Shown: positions 25,491 to 35,386, numbered from the stretch's first letter. The stretch: DNA of 64,000 nt from Sphingomonas telluris (GCF_022568775.1 NZ_JAKZHW010000001.1:62001-126000); one strand, 5' to 3'. The notes: a model not told the origin generated them from the letters alone. Numbers and translations are program-made.

Positions 25491-26681
25491 GTGCTGCTGC
25501 CCGTGCAGCCGAACGAAATCCGCGTCGCCCTTGTTTCGGGCAATTACAACATCGTTCGCGACGGTGCGAACGGCGCGCTGAACCGCCTCGTCGAATATCT
25601 TCTTCGGCAGGGCGTCCACGTCCGCATTTATTCGCCGACTTCTGATCATCCGGCATTTCCGGCGACCGGTGACCTGGTCAGCCTGCCGTCCGTACCGATC
25701 CCCGGCCGCTCCGAATATCGCGTCTCCCTTGGCCTGCCGGCGCACGTTCGTCGCGACCTTGAGGAGTTCGCTCCGAACATCATCCATATTTCGAGCCCGG
25801 ACATCTCGCCGCATCGCGCCGTAAGCTGGGCGCGGAGGCGCGGGATCCCGGCGATCGCGTCCGTCCACACAAGGTTCGATACGTACCTGCACTATTACGG
25901 CCTCACGAACCTCGAACCTCTCGTTCGCGCCATCCTTCGCCGGCTCTACCGCCGGTGCGATGCGATCGTCGCGCCTGCGGAGTCCACCGCCGCGGTGCTG
26001 CGGGCACAGCGCATGAACCGCTACATTTCCATCTGGTCGCGTGGCGTAGATCGGCAGCAGTTCAATCCGGAACGCAGAAGCATGGAATGGCGGCGGAGCC
26101 ACGGCATCGCCGACGACGAATTCGCGGTGCTGTTCCTCGGCCGGATCGTCATGGAGAAGGCGCTCGACGTTTTTGGTGACGCCATCGACGCGTTGACCGA
26201 GCGCGGCGTCAAGCATCACGTGCTCGTCGTCGGGGAGGGGCCAGCTCGGGCCTGGTTCCAGGAGAGGATCCCCACTGCGGTCTTCACCGGTGAGCTGCGG
26301 GGCGCCGAATTGGCGACAGCGATCGCCAGCGCGGACGTCTTGCTCAACCCATCCGTGACCGAGGCATTTGGAAACGTCACGCTCGAAGCCATGGCCTCGG
26401 CCCTACCCGTAATCGCCGTTAATTCCACGGGTTCGACCAACCTCGTGCGTGATGGGGAGACGGGCCTTCTCGCGGACCCCGGGGACGTGGAAACGATAGC
26501 GGATGAGCTGGCGTCCTACGCCTCGGACTCGGAGCTCAAGCGGAAGCACGGCGAAGCCGGCCTGGCCATCGCGAAAACTTACGACTGGGACCAGATCAAC
26601 TCCGCCGTGCTGAAAACTTACGAACGCGTCATCGAGCGCCGTAAGCGGCTAAAGCGTCTTAGTCGCCGCTGGACTTTTTGA
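25491..26681 (+). CDS. GT4-family glycosyltransferase
   Basis: A 396-residue GT-B-fold retaining glycosyltransferase. The N-terminal half shows the GNYN-x-DGANGALN acceptor-side motif; the C-terminal half has LFLGRIVMEKALDVF and the E-x7-E signature in EAFGNVTLEAMASALPVI. It resembles mannosyl/glucosyl-transferases acting on lipids (MgtA/SqdX-like), but the acceptor is unknown. The GTG start at 25491 lacks a clear ribosome-binding site; a GTG four codons later is an alternative. The 3' end overlaps the convergent padR gene by 23 bases. Confidence 0.85.
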   Translation: MLLPVQPNEIRVALVSGNYNIVRDGANGALNRLVEYLLRQGVHVRIYSPTSDHPAFPATGDLVSLPSVPIPGRSEYRVSLGLPAHVRRDLEEFAPNIIHISSPDISPHRAVSWARRRGIPAIASVHTRFDTYLHYYGLTNLEPLVRAILRRLYRRCDAIVAPAESTAAVLRAQRMNRYISIWSRGVDRQQFNPERRSMEWRRSHGIADDEFAVLFLGRIVMEKALDVFGDAIDALTERGVKHHVLVVGEGPARAWFQERIPTAVFTGELRGAELATAIASADVLLNPSVTEAFGNVTLEAMASALPVIAVNSTGSTNLVRDGETGLLADPGDVETIADELASYASDSELKRKHGEAGLAIAKTYDWDQINSAVLKTYERVIERRKRLKRLSRRWTF

Positions 26682-27297
26682 TCCGCTCGATCCGCTGGGC
26701 CGCCTCATCGAGGATGGCCGCGATCTCGTGCAGCAGTTCCTCATCGAGACCATCGCGGCTGACGCGCTGGCTTAACGCCGTCATCAGATTCTTGACGGCA
26801 CGGCCGATCGGCGGCCCGCCCGCGCTACGCTCGCTCGGCTTCATCTCCGCGAGGCGCGCGAACAGCTCCTCGACCTCTTCCTTGCTCTCGTCGAGCAGCT
26901 TGCGGCCCTCGTCCGTCGCCTGGAACGGCTTGCGCGAGCCTTCGCCAGCAGCCTCTTCGACGAGGCCCATGTCTTCAAGCAGGGTCAGCGTCGGATAGAT
27001 GACGCCCGGGCTAGGCGCGTAACGCCCGCCGGTAATCTCCTCGATGGCACGGATCAGGTCGTAGCCGTGGCGCGGCTCGTCGGCGATCAGCTTCAGCAGG
27101 ACCAGCCGCAACTCGCCGGACTCGAACATCCGGCGGCGGCCACGGCCGCGGCGGTGTCCGCTCACCCATTCATCGCTATCCCACTCGAAGTGGAACGGTC
27201 CCCAGCTCCCGCCACGGCGTCCCATTGCGAGGACGGCCGCCGGGACGTCGATCTCGATCCGTCCGCGCGGGTGGCAACCCCTATATCCATGTCTCAT
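26659..27297 (-). CDS. PadR-family transcriptional regulator
   Basis: A 212-residue regulator. After a Gly/Arg-rich N-terminal extension (about residues 1-62) comes the PadR winged helix: FESGELRLVLLKLIADEPRH GYDLIRAIEEITGGRYAPSPG-type sequence with VIYPTLTLLEDMGLVEE. The C-terminal part is a dimerisation helix. PadR proteins are usually local repressors, often of transporters. The ATG has AAAGGAGT 5 bases upstream. A perfect 18-bp palindrome at 27317-27334, just before the start, is a likely auto-operator. The divergent neighbour is rarA. Confidence 0.9.
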   Translation of the reverse strand: MRHGYRGCHPRGRIEIDVPAAVLAMGRRGGSWGPFHFEWDSDEWVSGHRRGRGRRRMFESGELRLVLLKLIADEPRHGYDLIRAIEEITGGRYAPSPGVIYPTLTLLEDMGLVEEAAGEGSRKPFQATDEGRKLLDESKEEVEELFARLAEMKPSERSAGGPPIGRAVKNLMTALSQRVSRDGLDEELLHEIAAILDEAAQRIERIKKSSGD

Positions 27298-27316
27298 ATC
27301 GACTCCTTTCGATGCA

Positions 27317-27334
27317 TCTAAGATATATCTTAGA
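27317..27334. promoter_or_regulatory. Perfect 18-bp palindrome, probable PadR operator
   Basis: TCTAAGATATATCTTAGA reads the same on both strands. It lies 20 bases upstream of the padR ATG in an otherwise GC-rich genome and resembles the AT-rich dyads bound by PadR proteins. A second short palindrome, CTTGATCAAG, follows near 27340-27349. Position between padR and rarA allows control of either. Confidence 0.6.
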
Positions 27335-27392
27335 CCTATCTTGATCAAGTCTCTCGTGCATTCCTCATTCTGCTGCGCCAAGGGGATGGCCG

Positions 27393-28724
27393 ATGGCCGA
27401 TTTGTTCAGCGACCAGGAGATTCCAGCGCGTGCGGCGGATGAACCGAGCGCGAATGCGCCGCTTGCCGACCGTCTGCGGCCGAAGGGTCTCGATGAGATC
27501 GTGGGCCAGGAACATCTGACCGGTCCCGAAGGCGCGATCGGTCGCATGGTCGCGGCGGGCAAGCTTTCCTCGATGATCCTGTGGGGCCCGCCGGGCACCG
27601 GCAAGACGAGCATTTCGCGCTTGCTGGCGCACGCCGTGAGCCTGCGCTTCGTGCCGATCTCGGCGGTGTTCTCAGGCGTGGCGGACCTCAAGAAAATCTT
27701 CGCCGAAGCGAAGACCGCCGCACGAGCAGGTCAAAGGACCCTGCTCTTCGTTGACGAGATCCACCGCTTTAATCGCGCGCAGCAGGATGGTTTCCTTCCC
27801 TTCGTCGAGGACGGCACGGTCACGCTGGTCGGCGCGACGACGGAGAACCCCAGTTTCGAGCTCAACGCGGCGCTCCTATCGCGCTGCCAGGTGCTCATCC
27901 TGAGGCGGCTCAACGAAGCGGCGCTGGATACGCTGATCCGACGCGCCGAAAGCGAGGTCGGCCACGACCTCCCCGTGACGCAGGATGCTCGCGCAGCTTT
28001 GATCGCAAGCGCGGACGGCGACGGCCGCTTCCTGCTCAACCAGGTCGAAACTCTGTTCGACGTCGAGCTGGATGCGCCGCTCGATCCGGCCGGGATGGCC
28101 GCGCTGCTGCATCGCCGGGTGCCCGTCTACGACAAGGACCGCGAGGGGCACTACAATCTCATATCCGCGCTGCACAAGAGCCTGCGCGGGTCGGACCCGC
28201 AGGCTTCGCTCTACTATCTCGCGCGCATGCTCGTTGCCGGCGAAGAGCCGCTTTACGTGCTGCGCAGGCTGACGCGCGCGGCCATGGAGGATATCGGTCT
28301 CGCCGATCCGCAGGCGCTGGTGCAGTGCCTTGCGGCGAAGGATGCCTACGACTTCCTCGGCTCGCCGGAAGGTGAACTCGCGATAGTCCAGGCGTGCCTG
28401 TACCTCGCGACGGCTCCCAAATCGAATGCGGCCTACATGGCGCAGAAGAGTGCATGGCGAAGCGCAAAGGAGACCGGCTCGCTGATGCCGCCCTCGCACA
28501 TTTTGAATGCGCCGACGCGGCTTATGAAGGACATCGGCTACGGCAAGGGCTATGCCTACGATCATGATGCCGATGAGGGTTTTTCTGGCCAGGACTACTG
28601 GCCCGAGGGGATGGATCGGCAGACCTTTTACGAGCCAGCGGAACGCGGCTTCGAAGCGAAGATCCGCGAGCGCATCGCTTATTGGGACGAACTTCGCTCA
28701 AAGCGCGACAAGACAGATGAATAA
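27393..28724 (+). CDS. rarA: Replication-associated recombination protein A (MgsA/WRNIP1 family)
   Basis: A 443-residue AAA+ clamp-loader-like ATPase acting at stalled replication forks. Walker A is GPPGTGKTS (65-73), Walker B is LLFVDEIHRFN near 118-128, sensor and arginine-finger regions TTENPSFELNAALLSRC are intact, and the C-terminal tetramerisation region is complete. The ATG lies 7 bases after AGGGG. It begins a plus-strand run of four tightly packed genes. Confidence 0.94.
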   Translation: MADLFSDQEIPARAADEPSANAPLADRLRPKGLDEIVGQEHLTGPEGAIGRMVAAGKLSSMILWGPPGTGKTSISRLLAHAVSLRFVPISAVFSGVADLKKIFAEAKTAARAGQRTLLFVDEIHRFNRAQQDGFLPFVEDGTVTLVGATTENPSFELNAALLSRCQVLILRRLNEAALDTLIRRAESEVGHDLPVTQDARAALIASADGDGRFLLNQVETLFDVELDAPLDPAGMAALLHRRVPVYDKDREGHYNLISALHKSLRGSDPQASLYYLARMLVAGEEPLYVLRRLTRAAMEDIGLADPQALVQCLAAKDAYDFLGSPEGELAIVQACLYLATAPKSNAAYMAQKSAWRSAKETGSLMPPSHILNAPTRLMKDIGYGKGYAYDHDADEGFSGQDYWPEGMDRQTFYEPAERGFEAKIRERIAYWDELRSKRDKTDE

Positions 28725-28736
28725 GGGAGGGTGAGC

Positions 28737-30050
28737 ATGTATCAGACCGAAGCTCCGGCAGCCTATTGGCGTGACCAACTGATCCAATGGGGGCCGCGAG
28801 TGGTCTTCGCGATCCTCATCCTCGTCGCCACGCATTTCATCGCGAAGGCGGTGCAATGGGCCGTGGCAAAGCTGGTCGATCGCATGCCGGTCCTGAAGCG
28901 TCACCCGCAAGCGGGCGTGGACTCGGTCGGCACGGAGCTTGGCCGCCTTGCCTATTGGCTGGTCTGGCTGGTCGGTCTGGTTGCGGCGCTTCAGCCGCTG
29001 GGTCTGAACGAGGTCCTGACGCCGGTCACAGTGATGACGAACGAGGTCTTCGCATTCATTCCGCGTATCATCGGCGCGGGCGTCCTTTTCTTCGCCGGCC
29101 TGATCCTGGCCCGCGTGGTTCGGCACGTCGTCGAAGCCGCGCTCGGCGCTCTCAACCTCGAGCGTCTTCTCGGTCGCGCCGGCATCCCGATCGGGGATGC
29201 ACCGCTCGCGGTCGACGAGAGCGGCATCGCGCAGGAAGGCATTGCTCCGGCACGGGGCTCGATCGCCAAGGCCGTCGGAGTGACCGTTTCGGCGGTGATC
29301 ATCATTTTCGCCGCGATCGGCGCGCTGCGGGTCCTTCAGATTTCAGCCATTTCAGACCCGGCCACCGCGATGCTCCAGACGATCGCCTTGTCCATTCCTA
29401 ACGTCCTTGCCGCACTGATCATCCTGGCGATTGCTTTCCTGATCGGTCGCTGGGGCAAGAGCCTGATCGAGACCGTCCTTCCAGGCCTGGGATTCGACAA
29501 TGCGGTGAGAGCGCTCGGCGTGATGCCGGTCTCTTCCGTGCCGTCGCGGGTCGTTGGAAGCATCGCCATGACCGCGGCGATCATTGTCGGGATCATGGAG
29601 GCCGCGCACAAGATCGGTGGCGATTCCACCGCCATGCTTCTGTTCCAGGTCACGGCGCTCGGCGGGAAGGTGATTTTCGGCACCGTGATCATCGTCGTGG
29701 GCATCTTCCTTGCGCGGGTTCTTTCGACGCTGGTCGGAAGCTCCACGGGCGAGTCCAGTTATGCCGAGACGATCGTCAAATATGCGATCATCGCCTTGTT
29801 CACCGCCATCGGCCTCACCTTCATGGGTCTCGCCGATCAAATCGTGATGATGGCGTTCGGCCTGATCCTCGGCTCAGCGGCGGTCGCGACGGCAATTGCG
29901 TTCGGGCTCGGCGGGCGCGACGCTGCTGCGCGAATCCTGGAACGTTGGGCGGATGACCAGATGCCGGCGGTCCGTCGCCCTGCGCCGCCCCGGCTGAGGA
30001 GACCGGCAGAGCCGACAGGCGAGGACGATCGCCAGCCGCCCTTGGTGTGA
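28737..30050 (+). CDS. Mechanosensitive ion channel-like membrane protein (TM-helix repeat)
   Basis: A 437-residue membrane protein with repeated conserved TM-helix units (for example FIPRIIGAGVLFFAGLILARVVR and SIPNVLAALIILAIAFLIGRWG, each about 23 residues) of the kind found in small-conductance mechanosensitive channel relatives. A typical MscS beta-domain is not evident, so gating function is uncertain. The C-terminal tail is Pro/Arg-rich and soluble. The ATG at 28737 was chosen because GGGAGG lies 6-7 bases upstream; a GTG at 28731 would sit on top of that site. Confidence 0.8.
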   Translation: MYQTEAPAAYWRDQLIQWGPRVVFAILILVATHFIAKAVQWAVAKLVDRMPVLKRHPQAGVDSVGTELGRLAYWLVWLVGLVAALQPLGLNEVLTPVTVMTNEVFAFIPRIIGAGVLFFAGLILARVVRHVVEAALGALNLERLLGRAGIPIGDAPLAVDESGIAQEGIAPARGSIAKAVGVTVSAVIIIFAAIGALRVLQISAISDPATAMLQTIALSIPNVLAALIILAIAFLIGRWGKSLIETVLPGLGFDNAVRALGVMPVSSVPSRVVGSIAMTAAIIVGIMEAAHKIGGDSTAMLLFQVTALGGKVIFGTVIIVVGIFLARVLSTLVGSSTGESSYAETIVKYAIIALFTAIGLTFMGLADQIVMMAFGLILGSAAVATAIAFGLGGRDAAARILERWADDQMPAVRRPAPPRLRRPAEPTGEDDRQPPLV

Positions 30051-30406
30051 GCGCGGCCCAGCCCTTTGACAGCTGGGACAGCGTGATGGCCTTCGCCCTG
30101 ACGCTTCCCGGCACCGAGGAATCGACGAGCTACGGACGGCCAGCCGTCCGCGTTCGAGGCAAGGCGTTTGTCTATCCGGGCCGGGAACAGGGAAGCTTCG
30201 CCATCGCTTCTCCGCTCGAGGAGAAGGAATTCCTGATGGAGACGGACCCAGACACATTCTGGGAGACGCCGCATTACAGCGGCTGGCCGGCAGTACTGGT
30301 CCGCTTCGGCAGCAGTGAGCGCGAGCGGATCGAGAGCGTCATCAGCCGCGCCTGGTGGGACCGCCTAAGCAAAGCGCAGCAGAGAGACTTTGGCGCGCGC
30401 CCCTGA
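30047..30406 (+). CDS. MmcQ/YjbR-family protein
   Basis: A 119-residue protein of the MmcQ/YjbR (cyanophage-tail-fold) family, with the patterns ALTLPGTEESTSYGRPAVRV and WETPHYSGWPAVLVR. Members are described as double-wing DNA-binding-like but the role is unknown. The GTG start overlaps the previous stop by 4 bases, so it is translationally coupled to the channel gene. Confidence 0.8.
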   Translation: MSAAQPFDSWDSVMAFALTLPGTEESTSYGRPAVRVRGKAFVYPGREQGSFAIASPLEEKEFLMETDPDTFWETPHYSGWPAVLVRFGSSERERIESVISRAWWDRLSKAQQRDFGARP

Positions 30407-31250
30407 TTTCGAGAGCTTCGTTGCAATCGATTGGTCCGGTGCGAAAGGGCGGCGGCACAAGGGCATCGCGATTGCGGAGGCGAGGCACGACGCACCGCCC
30501 CGTCTGATTCGGCCGGGACATGTCTGGTCGCGCGAGGAGGTGCTGCATTGGCTCCTCAAACGGGCGGAGAAAGAGCCGACGCTGTTCGGTTTCGATTTCA
30601 GCTTCGCTCCCCCGATTGTGGAGCGGGGTGAGTATCTAATCGGCGAACCCGAAGTTCCGAGGACCGCGCGTGAGTTCTGGGCCTACGTCGACGCGCTCTG
30701 CGACGATGAAGACCTGGGCGCCGCGAGCTTCCTCGAGATCGCGCACCGTCGCCACTTCTACTTCGGCATCGCCGACGGGGTGAAGTCGGACTTCGTGCGC
30801 TTCCGCCAGTGCGACGCTCGGCTCAATGCGCAGGGTGGTCGCAAGACGGCGAGTGCCTATGACGCGATCGGGGCGGCTCAGGTGGCGAAGGCCAGCTTTT
30901 CTGGAATGCGGCTGCTGCACCGCCTCGACGGCAAGGTTGCGATCTTCCCGATGGACCCGCTTCCGAAGACGGGCAGCGCTGTCGTCGAAATCTACACGCG
31001 CATCTACCTGCGCCGCGCGGGCATGACGGGGACCAAGCTCCGCACGCGCGCGGCCCTCAACAGCGCCTTGGAAGGCCTAGGCAGCAGGCCCGTACGATTG
31101 ACCTTCGAGCCCAACGATCATCAGACCGATGCGCTGGTCACGGCTGCCGGAATGCGGGCACTCGCCCGGCAGGAGCCACGCGCCTTCGATCCCGAAGGAT
31201 TGACGGCGGAAATCGCGAGGACGGAGGGCTGGACGTTTGGCGTCCTGTGA
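30390..31250 (+). CDS. DUF429-like RNase H-fold protein
   Basis: A 286-residue protein that opens with SFVAIDWSGAKG, the first strand and Asp of an RNase H-like fold as in DUF429 proteins, and later has FGFDFSFAPPI and EPNDHQTDALVTAAGM, which supply further acidic positions. Catalysis has not been shown for the family. The TTG start is in the end of the previous gene (17-base overlap) with only AGAGAG upstream; no better start keeps the first strand. Confidence 0.75.
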   Translation: MARAPDFESFVAIDWSGAKGRRHKGIAIAEARHDAPPRLIRPGHVWSREEVLHWLLKRAEKEPTLFGFDFSFAPPIVERGEYLIGEPEVPRTAREFWAYVDALCDDEDLGAASFLEIAHRRHFYFGIADGVKSDFVRFRQCDARLNAQGGRKTASAYDAIGAAQVAKASFSGMRLLHRLDGKVAIFPMDPLPKTGSAVVEIYTRIYLRRAGMTGTKLRTRAALNSALEGLGSRPVRLTFEPNDHQTDALVTAAGMRALARQEPRAFDPEGLTAEIARTEGWTFGVL

Positions 31251-31258
31251 CGCTTCAG

Positions 31259-31283
31259 GAGAACAGGGTTAGCCCTGATTCTC
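31259..31283. terminator. Hairpin downstream of the rarA operon
   Basis: GAGAA-C-AGGG-TTAG-CCCT-GA-TTCTC folds into a stem with one bulge, 9 bases after the DUF429 stop. There is no strong T-run, so termination efficiency is uncertain. Confidence 0.5.
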
Positions 31284-31436
31284 ACTCTCGGGATTCTCCC
31301 GCCCGCCTAAGGGTCCGCCAGTATTTTGCGGCGCGAAGCGCTTGGATAATTTGCGTTAATCTTAGGGGTGGACCGTGCCGGGCGTCCTATTATGGTGCCG
31401 AGGGTTTCGCCCTCTGGGTAGCTTAGGGAGAGGTCG

Positions 31437-32222
31437 ATGCCTTTCGCGGCCGGGCTTCGAGAATCGCTGGAGATGCGCGGCAGCCAGGTGCCGTCCGAAC
31501 TTACGCGCGGGGACAGCCTGGAGCACGTGCTCAGCCGCCACTTGCGGACCGTCGAGCAGATGGGCGACCGGGACCTCATTACCTCGATCCTGTTACTGAG
31601 CGATGACGGCAAGCGCCTGTCGCATGGGGCGGGGCCGAGCCTTCCGATTTGCTATCGCGAGGCGATCGACGGATCGGAAATCGGACCACGCGCGGGTTCC
31701 TGCGGGACCGCCGCTTATTTCGGCAAGCCGGTCTACGTCGCCGACATTGGTTCCGATCCGCTTTGGGCCGAGTATCGCCAACTCGCTTTGCCGCACGGCT
31801 TGCGGTCATGCTGGTCGACGCCGATCCGCGCCGATGACGGCTCGATCCTCGGCACGTTTGCCATCTATCACGGCTCGGTGGGTGCGCCGTCCGAAGAGGA
31901 AATCCGGGCAATCGACATGATCACGGGACATGTCGCTCACGCGATTCTTTGCGCTCGCGGAGTCCAGGATCTCGAACCTGCCGGATCGTGTCAGGGCAAT
32001 GGTCCACGGCTGAAGCTGGTCCACGACAATGAAGCGCCGGAATATGGGTTGCCCGACAGGCTGCTGGCGAATGTCGAACGGATTGCTGCGCTGACGACCG
32101 AGCTTGATCGTCATGCGGAGCTGGCGGAGACCGAAGACGTGCGGGCCGCACTGCAGTCTGTGGTCGAGGAAATCCGGAGGTTGATCGACGCCGTCCGCCT
32201 ACAGGCGAGGCTGCAAGGCTGA
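31437..32222 (+). CDS. GAF-domain sensor protein
   Basis: A 261-residue soluble protein. A GAF domain spans about residues 30-175, recognisable by LSHGAGPSLPICYREAIDG, RAGSCGTAAYFGKPVYVADI and LRSCWSTPIRADDGSILGTF, the blocks seen in GAF_2-type input domains of sensor kinases. The rest is a helical tail (about 200-261) with no kinase or cyclase domain. It may be a stand-alone ligand or light/redox sensor partner. The ATG follows GGGAGAGG. The preceding 186 bases hold a hairpin and AT-rich stretches, likely its promoter. Confidence 0.85.
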   Translation: MPFAAGLRESLEMRGSQVPSELTRGDSLEHVLSRHLRTVEQMGDRDLITSILLLSDDGKRLSHGAGPSLPICYREAIDGSEIGPRAGSCGTAAYFGKPVYVADIGSDPLWAEYRQLALPHGLRSCWSTPIRADDGSILGTFAIYHGSVGAPSEEEIRAIDMITGHVAHAILCARGVQDLEPAGSCQGNGPRLKLVHDNEAPEYGLPDRLLANVERIAALTTELDRHAELAETEDVRAALQSVVEEIRRLIDAVRLQARLQG

Positions 32223-32439
32223 AGGGGCGACCCGGACCAGCCAGGCTCGTCCGGATCGCACCGCGCAACGGCCGCAACAAAGCGACGCACGGCCGAAACT
32301 GGATCCTCTTCGAGATACGCCGACGAAGAGTCCGCAGCCGGTCTACCCGCACATCATCGGGAATCTTGATAACCTAGGTGAGCGTTTGTTGAGCGTGATG
32401 CTGCTCAGGCGTATGATTGAGCATCAAGGGGGCGTTGCG

Positions 32440-32958
32440 ATGAAGAGTTTCGCCTTGGGAGTCCTAGTGGCCGGCCTCGCCGCGAATGCTGCAAATGGCA
32501 GCGGCCAGAAGATGATCGAAATCGACCAGGCCGGAAACGTGAAGACGAGCGTCGGGCGGGAGATCGGCCAAAAACACGCTCCCAAGCCGCCGCCCGAGCC
32601 TGCGAAAGAGGCCTCGTCCAAGGCCGTCGACATCTGCGCTCCGGACTACACATGGTCGCCTGACAATCTCCCCCCGGACACGGCGACAAAGGCCCGGGCC
32701 TTCTACAAGGACGTGACGCAGCCATACGAACGCGAGAGCAAGGCCGCCGAGCAAGCTGGGCAGCGCTTAAGTCGCGAGCGCGAGGCGCAATATTGGGGCG
32801 CCTACGCGGCCTTCTTGAAGGCGGTGCCGAAAGAGGATCTCAAGGTCGTGCAGCAGGGCGTTTCGCCGCGGCTGGAATCCTATTGCCACGCTCCACCGGT
32901 GATCCAGCAAGCGGAATCACCCCCGCCGGCTCCGATTCCGGAGCAGCCTCAGCGGTAA
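32440..32958 (+). CDS. Secreted hypothetical protein, 172 aa
   Basis: A signal peptide (MKSFALGVLVAGLAANAANG) precedes a proline- and lysine-rich segment and a helical region around residues 85-135; it ends in a proline-rich tail PPPAPIPEQPQR. Two Cys residues (CAPDYTW and SYCHAPP) could pair. No family recognised. The ATG at 32440 is preferred to an upstream start because it gives the signal peptide directly. It converges on pnp across a shared terminator. Confidence 0.6.
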   Translation: MKSFALGVLVAGLAANAANGSGQKMIEIDQAGNVKTSVGREIGQKHAPKPPPEPAKEASSKAVDICAPDYTWSPDNLPPDTATKARAFYKDVTQPYERESKAAEQAGQRLSREREAQYWGAYAAFLKAVPKEDLKVVQQGVSPRLESYCHAPPVIQQAESPPPAPIPEQPQR

Positions 32959-32963
32959 ACGAA

Positions 32964-32991
32964 AAGGCCCCGCGATCGCTCGCGAGGCCTT
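32964..32991. terminator. Bidirectional Rho-independent terminator
   Basis: Stem AAGGCC-C-CGCGA / TCGCG-A-GGCCTT with a 4-base loop, between two convergent genes. On the minus strand it is followed by TTTTCGTTT, so it terminates the pnp operon; on the plus strand by TCTCAATTC, a weaker terminator for the secreted protein gene. Confidence 0.8.
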
Positions 32992-33019
32992 CTCAATTCA
33001 GCAGAGCTGACGACGAGAC

Positions 33020-35386
33020 TTAGTCTTCGTCGTTGCCGCCCGTCAGGAACGCCGGGGCGAACTCGGGGGCATTGCCCTCGTTCTCGCCGCCTTCGCGGTC
33101 CCGGCGGGGGCCGCGGTCGCCACGGCCTTCGCCGCGGGGTCCACGGTCGCCGCGGTCGCCACGGTCACGGCGCGGGCCGCGATCGTCGCGTCCACCACGG
33201 TCGCGGCCAGGACGGCCACGATCACCACGGTCGCCACGCGGGCCACGGTCGCCGCCTTCACGCGGCTCCCTCGGCGGACGCGTGTCGGGAAGCTCTTCGC
33301 CAGTCTCCTGGTCGACGAGACGCATGGACAGGCGAACCTTTCCACGCTGATCGACCTCGAGCAGCTTGACCTTCACTTCCTGGCCTTCGCTCAGGGCGTC
33401 GCGGACGTTCTCGACACGCTCGTTTTTGATTTCCGAAACGTGCACCAGACCGTCCTTGCCCGGCATGAAGGTCACGAACGCCCCGAAGTCGACGAGGCTC
33501 GCAACCTTGCCGGTGTAGATCGTGCCGACTTCCGGCTCCGCGACGATGCCGTGGATCCACTGGCGGGCAGCCTCGATCTGCGACAGGTCCGACGAGCTGA
33601 TCTTGATCAGGCCCTCGTCGTCGATGTCGACCTTGGCGCCGGTCGTCGCGACGATTTCGCGGATGACCTTGCCGCCGGTGCCGATGACTTCGCGGATCTT
33701 GTCCTTCGGAATGGACATGGTCTCAATGCGCGGCGCGTGAGCCGAAAGCTCGGTGCGCGTGTGATCGAGGGCCTTCGCCATCTCGCCGAGGATGTGAGCA
33801 CGGCCGTCCTTCGCTTGGGCGAGAGCGGTCTTCATGATCTCCTCGGTAATGCCGGCGACCTTGATGTCCATCTGCAGCGAGGTGACGCCTTCCGACGTTC
33901 CCGCGACCTTGAAGTCCATGTCGCCCAGGTGATCTTCGTCACCCAGGATGTCGCTGATCACCGCGAAGTCCTTGCCTTCGAGGATAAGGCCCATCGCGAT
34001 GCCGGCAACCGGACGCTTGAGCGGAACGCCGGCGTCCATGAGGGCGAGCGAACCGCCGCAAACCGTCGCCATCGACGAGGAGCCGTTGCTCTCAGTGATG
34101 TCGCTGAGGACGCGGATCGTATACGGGAACTCCTCGATGCTCGGCAGCATCGGGTGCAGGGCGCGCCATGCCAGCTTGCCGTGGCCGACTTCGCGACGGC
34201 CCGGGGCGCCGAAGCGGCCCACTTCACCGACCGAATAGGGCGGGAAGTTATAGTGCAGCATGAAGCGCTGGTAGGAGAGGCCCTCCAGGCCGTCGATCAT
34301 CTGTTCGGCGTCCTTGGTGCCGAGCGTCGTCGTCACGATCGCCTGCGTCTCGCCGCGCGTGAACAGGGCCGAGCCGTGCGTGCGCGGGAGGAAGCCGACC
34401 ATGGACTCGATCGGACGGACGGTCTTGGTGTCGCGGCCGTCGATGCGGCGGCCTTCCTTGAGGATGGCCGTGCGAACGATGTCGGCCTCGAGGCTCTTCA
34501 CCGCCTTGGCGGCGACGAGCTGCTCCTGCGGATCGGCGTCGGCGAAGGCCTCCTTGGCCTTCTCGCGAGCGGCGTTGAGCAGAGCCGAACGCTCAGACTT
34601 CGACGTCGTGCGGTAGGCTGCCTCGATGTCGGCGCCGATGAGCTGCTTGAGCTTGGCCTTGATCTCGGCCTTGCCCTCGGTCTGCGCGAGCTCCCAAGGC
34701 TCCTTCGCGGCCTTCTCGGCGAGGTCGATGATGAGGTTGCAGACCTTCTGGCTGGCAGCGTGGCCGAACATGACGGCGCCGAGCATCTGCTCTTCGGAAA
34801 GCTCCTTGGCTTCCGATTCCACCATCATCACGGCGTTCGGGGTGCCGGCCATGACGAGGTCGAGCTGGCCTTCGGCGATTTGCGCCTGGCTGGGGTTGAG
34901 GACGTACTCGCCATCGACGAAGCCGACGCGGGCGCCGCCGATCGGGCCGAGGAACGGAACGCCGGAAATGGTCAGCGCAGCCGAAGCGGCGATCATCGCG
35001 AGGATGTCGGGCTCGTTCTCGCCGTCGTAGGAGAGGACCTGCGCGATCACGAGGACTTCGTTGTAGAAGCCTTCGGGGAACAGCGGGCGGATCGGACGGT
35101 CGATCAGGCGGCTGGTCAGCGTTTCCTTTTCGGTCGCGCCGCGCTCACGCTTGAAGAAGCCGCCCGGGATGCGGCCGGCAGCGGAGAACTTTTCCTGGTA
35201 GTGGACGGTCAGCGGGAAGAAGTCCTGGCCCGGCTTGACCGACTTTGCGGCGGTAACGGCGCAAAGCACTACGGTTTCGCCGAGCGTCGCGAGCACCGCG
35301 CCGTCGGCCTGGCGGGCCACGCGGCCCGTTTCGAGCTTCAGCGTCTTGCCGCCGATCTCGGTTTCTACAGTCTTGATATCGAACAT
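33020..35386 (-). CDS. pnp: Polyribonucleotide nucleotidyltransferase (PNPase)
   Basis: A 788-residue 3'-5' phosphorolytic exoribonuclease and degradosome component. Two RNase PH-like domains flank an alpha-helical domain; the second contains the active-site region [22 protein letters not shown] domain ([15 protein letters not shown]) and an S1 domain ([19 protein letters not shown]) follow. After the S1 domain there is an unusual ~80-residue tail rich in Arg, Gly and Asp (repeats of GDRGPRG-like units), then [14 protein letters not shown]. PNPase tails in alphaproteobacteria contact RNase E, so the RG-rich part is a candidate partner-binding or RNA-binding arm. Last gene of the translation operon. 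Confidence 0.96.
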   Translation of the reverse strand: MFDIKTVETEIGGKTLKLETGRVARQADGAVLATLGETVVLCAVTAAKSVKPGQDFFPLTVHYQEKFSAAGRIPGGFFKRERGATEKETLTSRLIDRPIRPLFPEGFYNEVLVIAQVLSYDGENEPDILAMIAASAALTISGVPFLGPIGGARVGFVDGEYVLNPSQAQIAEGQLDLVMAGTPNAVMMVESEAKELSEEQMLGAVMFGHAASQKVCNLIIDLAEKAAKEPWELAQTEGKAEIKAKLKQLIGADIEAAYRTTSKSERSALLNAAREKAKEAFADADPQEQLVAAKAVKSLEADIVRTAILKEGRRIDGRDTKTVRPIESMVGFLPRTHGSALFTRGETQAIVTTTLGTKDAEQMIDGLEGLSYQRFMLHYNFPPYSVGEVGRFGAPGRREVGHGKLAWRALHPMLPSIEEFPYTIRVLSDITESNGSSSMATVCGGSLALMDAGVPLKRPVAGIAMGLILEGKDFAVISDILGDEDHLGDMDFKVAGTSEGVTSLQMDIKVAGITEEIMKTALAQAKDGRAHILGEMAKALDHTRTELSAHAPRIETMSIPKDKIREVIGTGGKVIREIVATTGAKVDIDDEGLIKISSSDLSQIEAARQWIHGIVAEPEVGTIYTGKVASLVDFGAFVTFMPGKDGLVHVSEIKNERVENVRDALSEGQEVKVKLLEVDQRGKVRLSMRLVDQETGEELPDTRPPREPREGGDRGPRGDRGDRGRPGRDRGGRDDRGPRRDRGDRGDRGPRGEGRGDRGPRRDREGGENEGNAPEFAPAFLTGGNDED

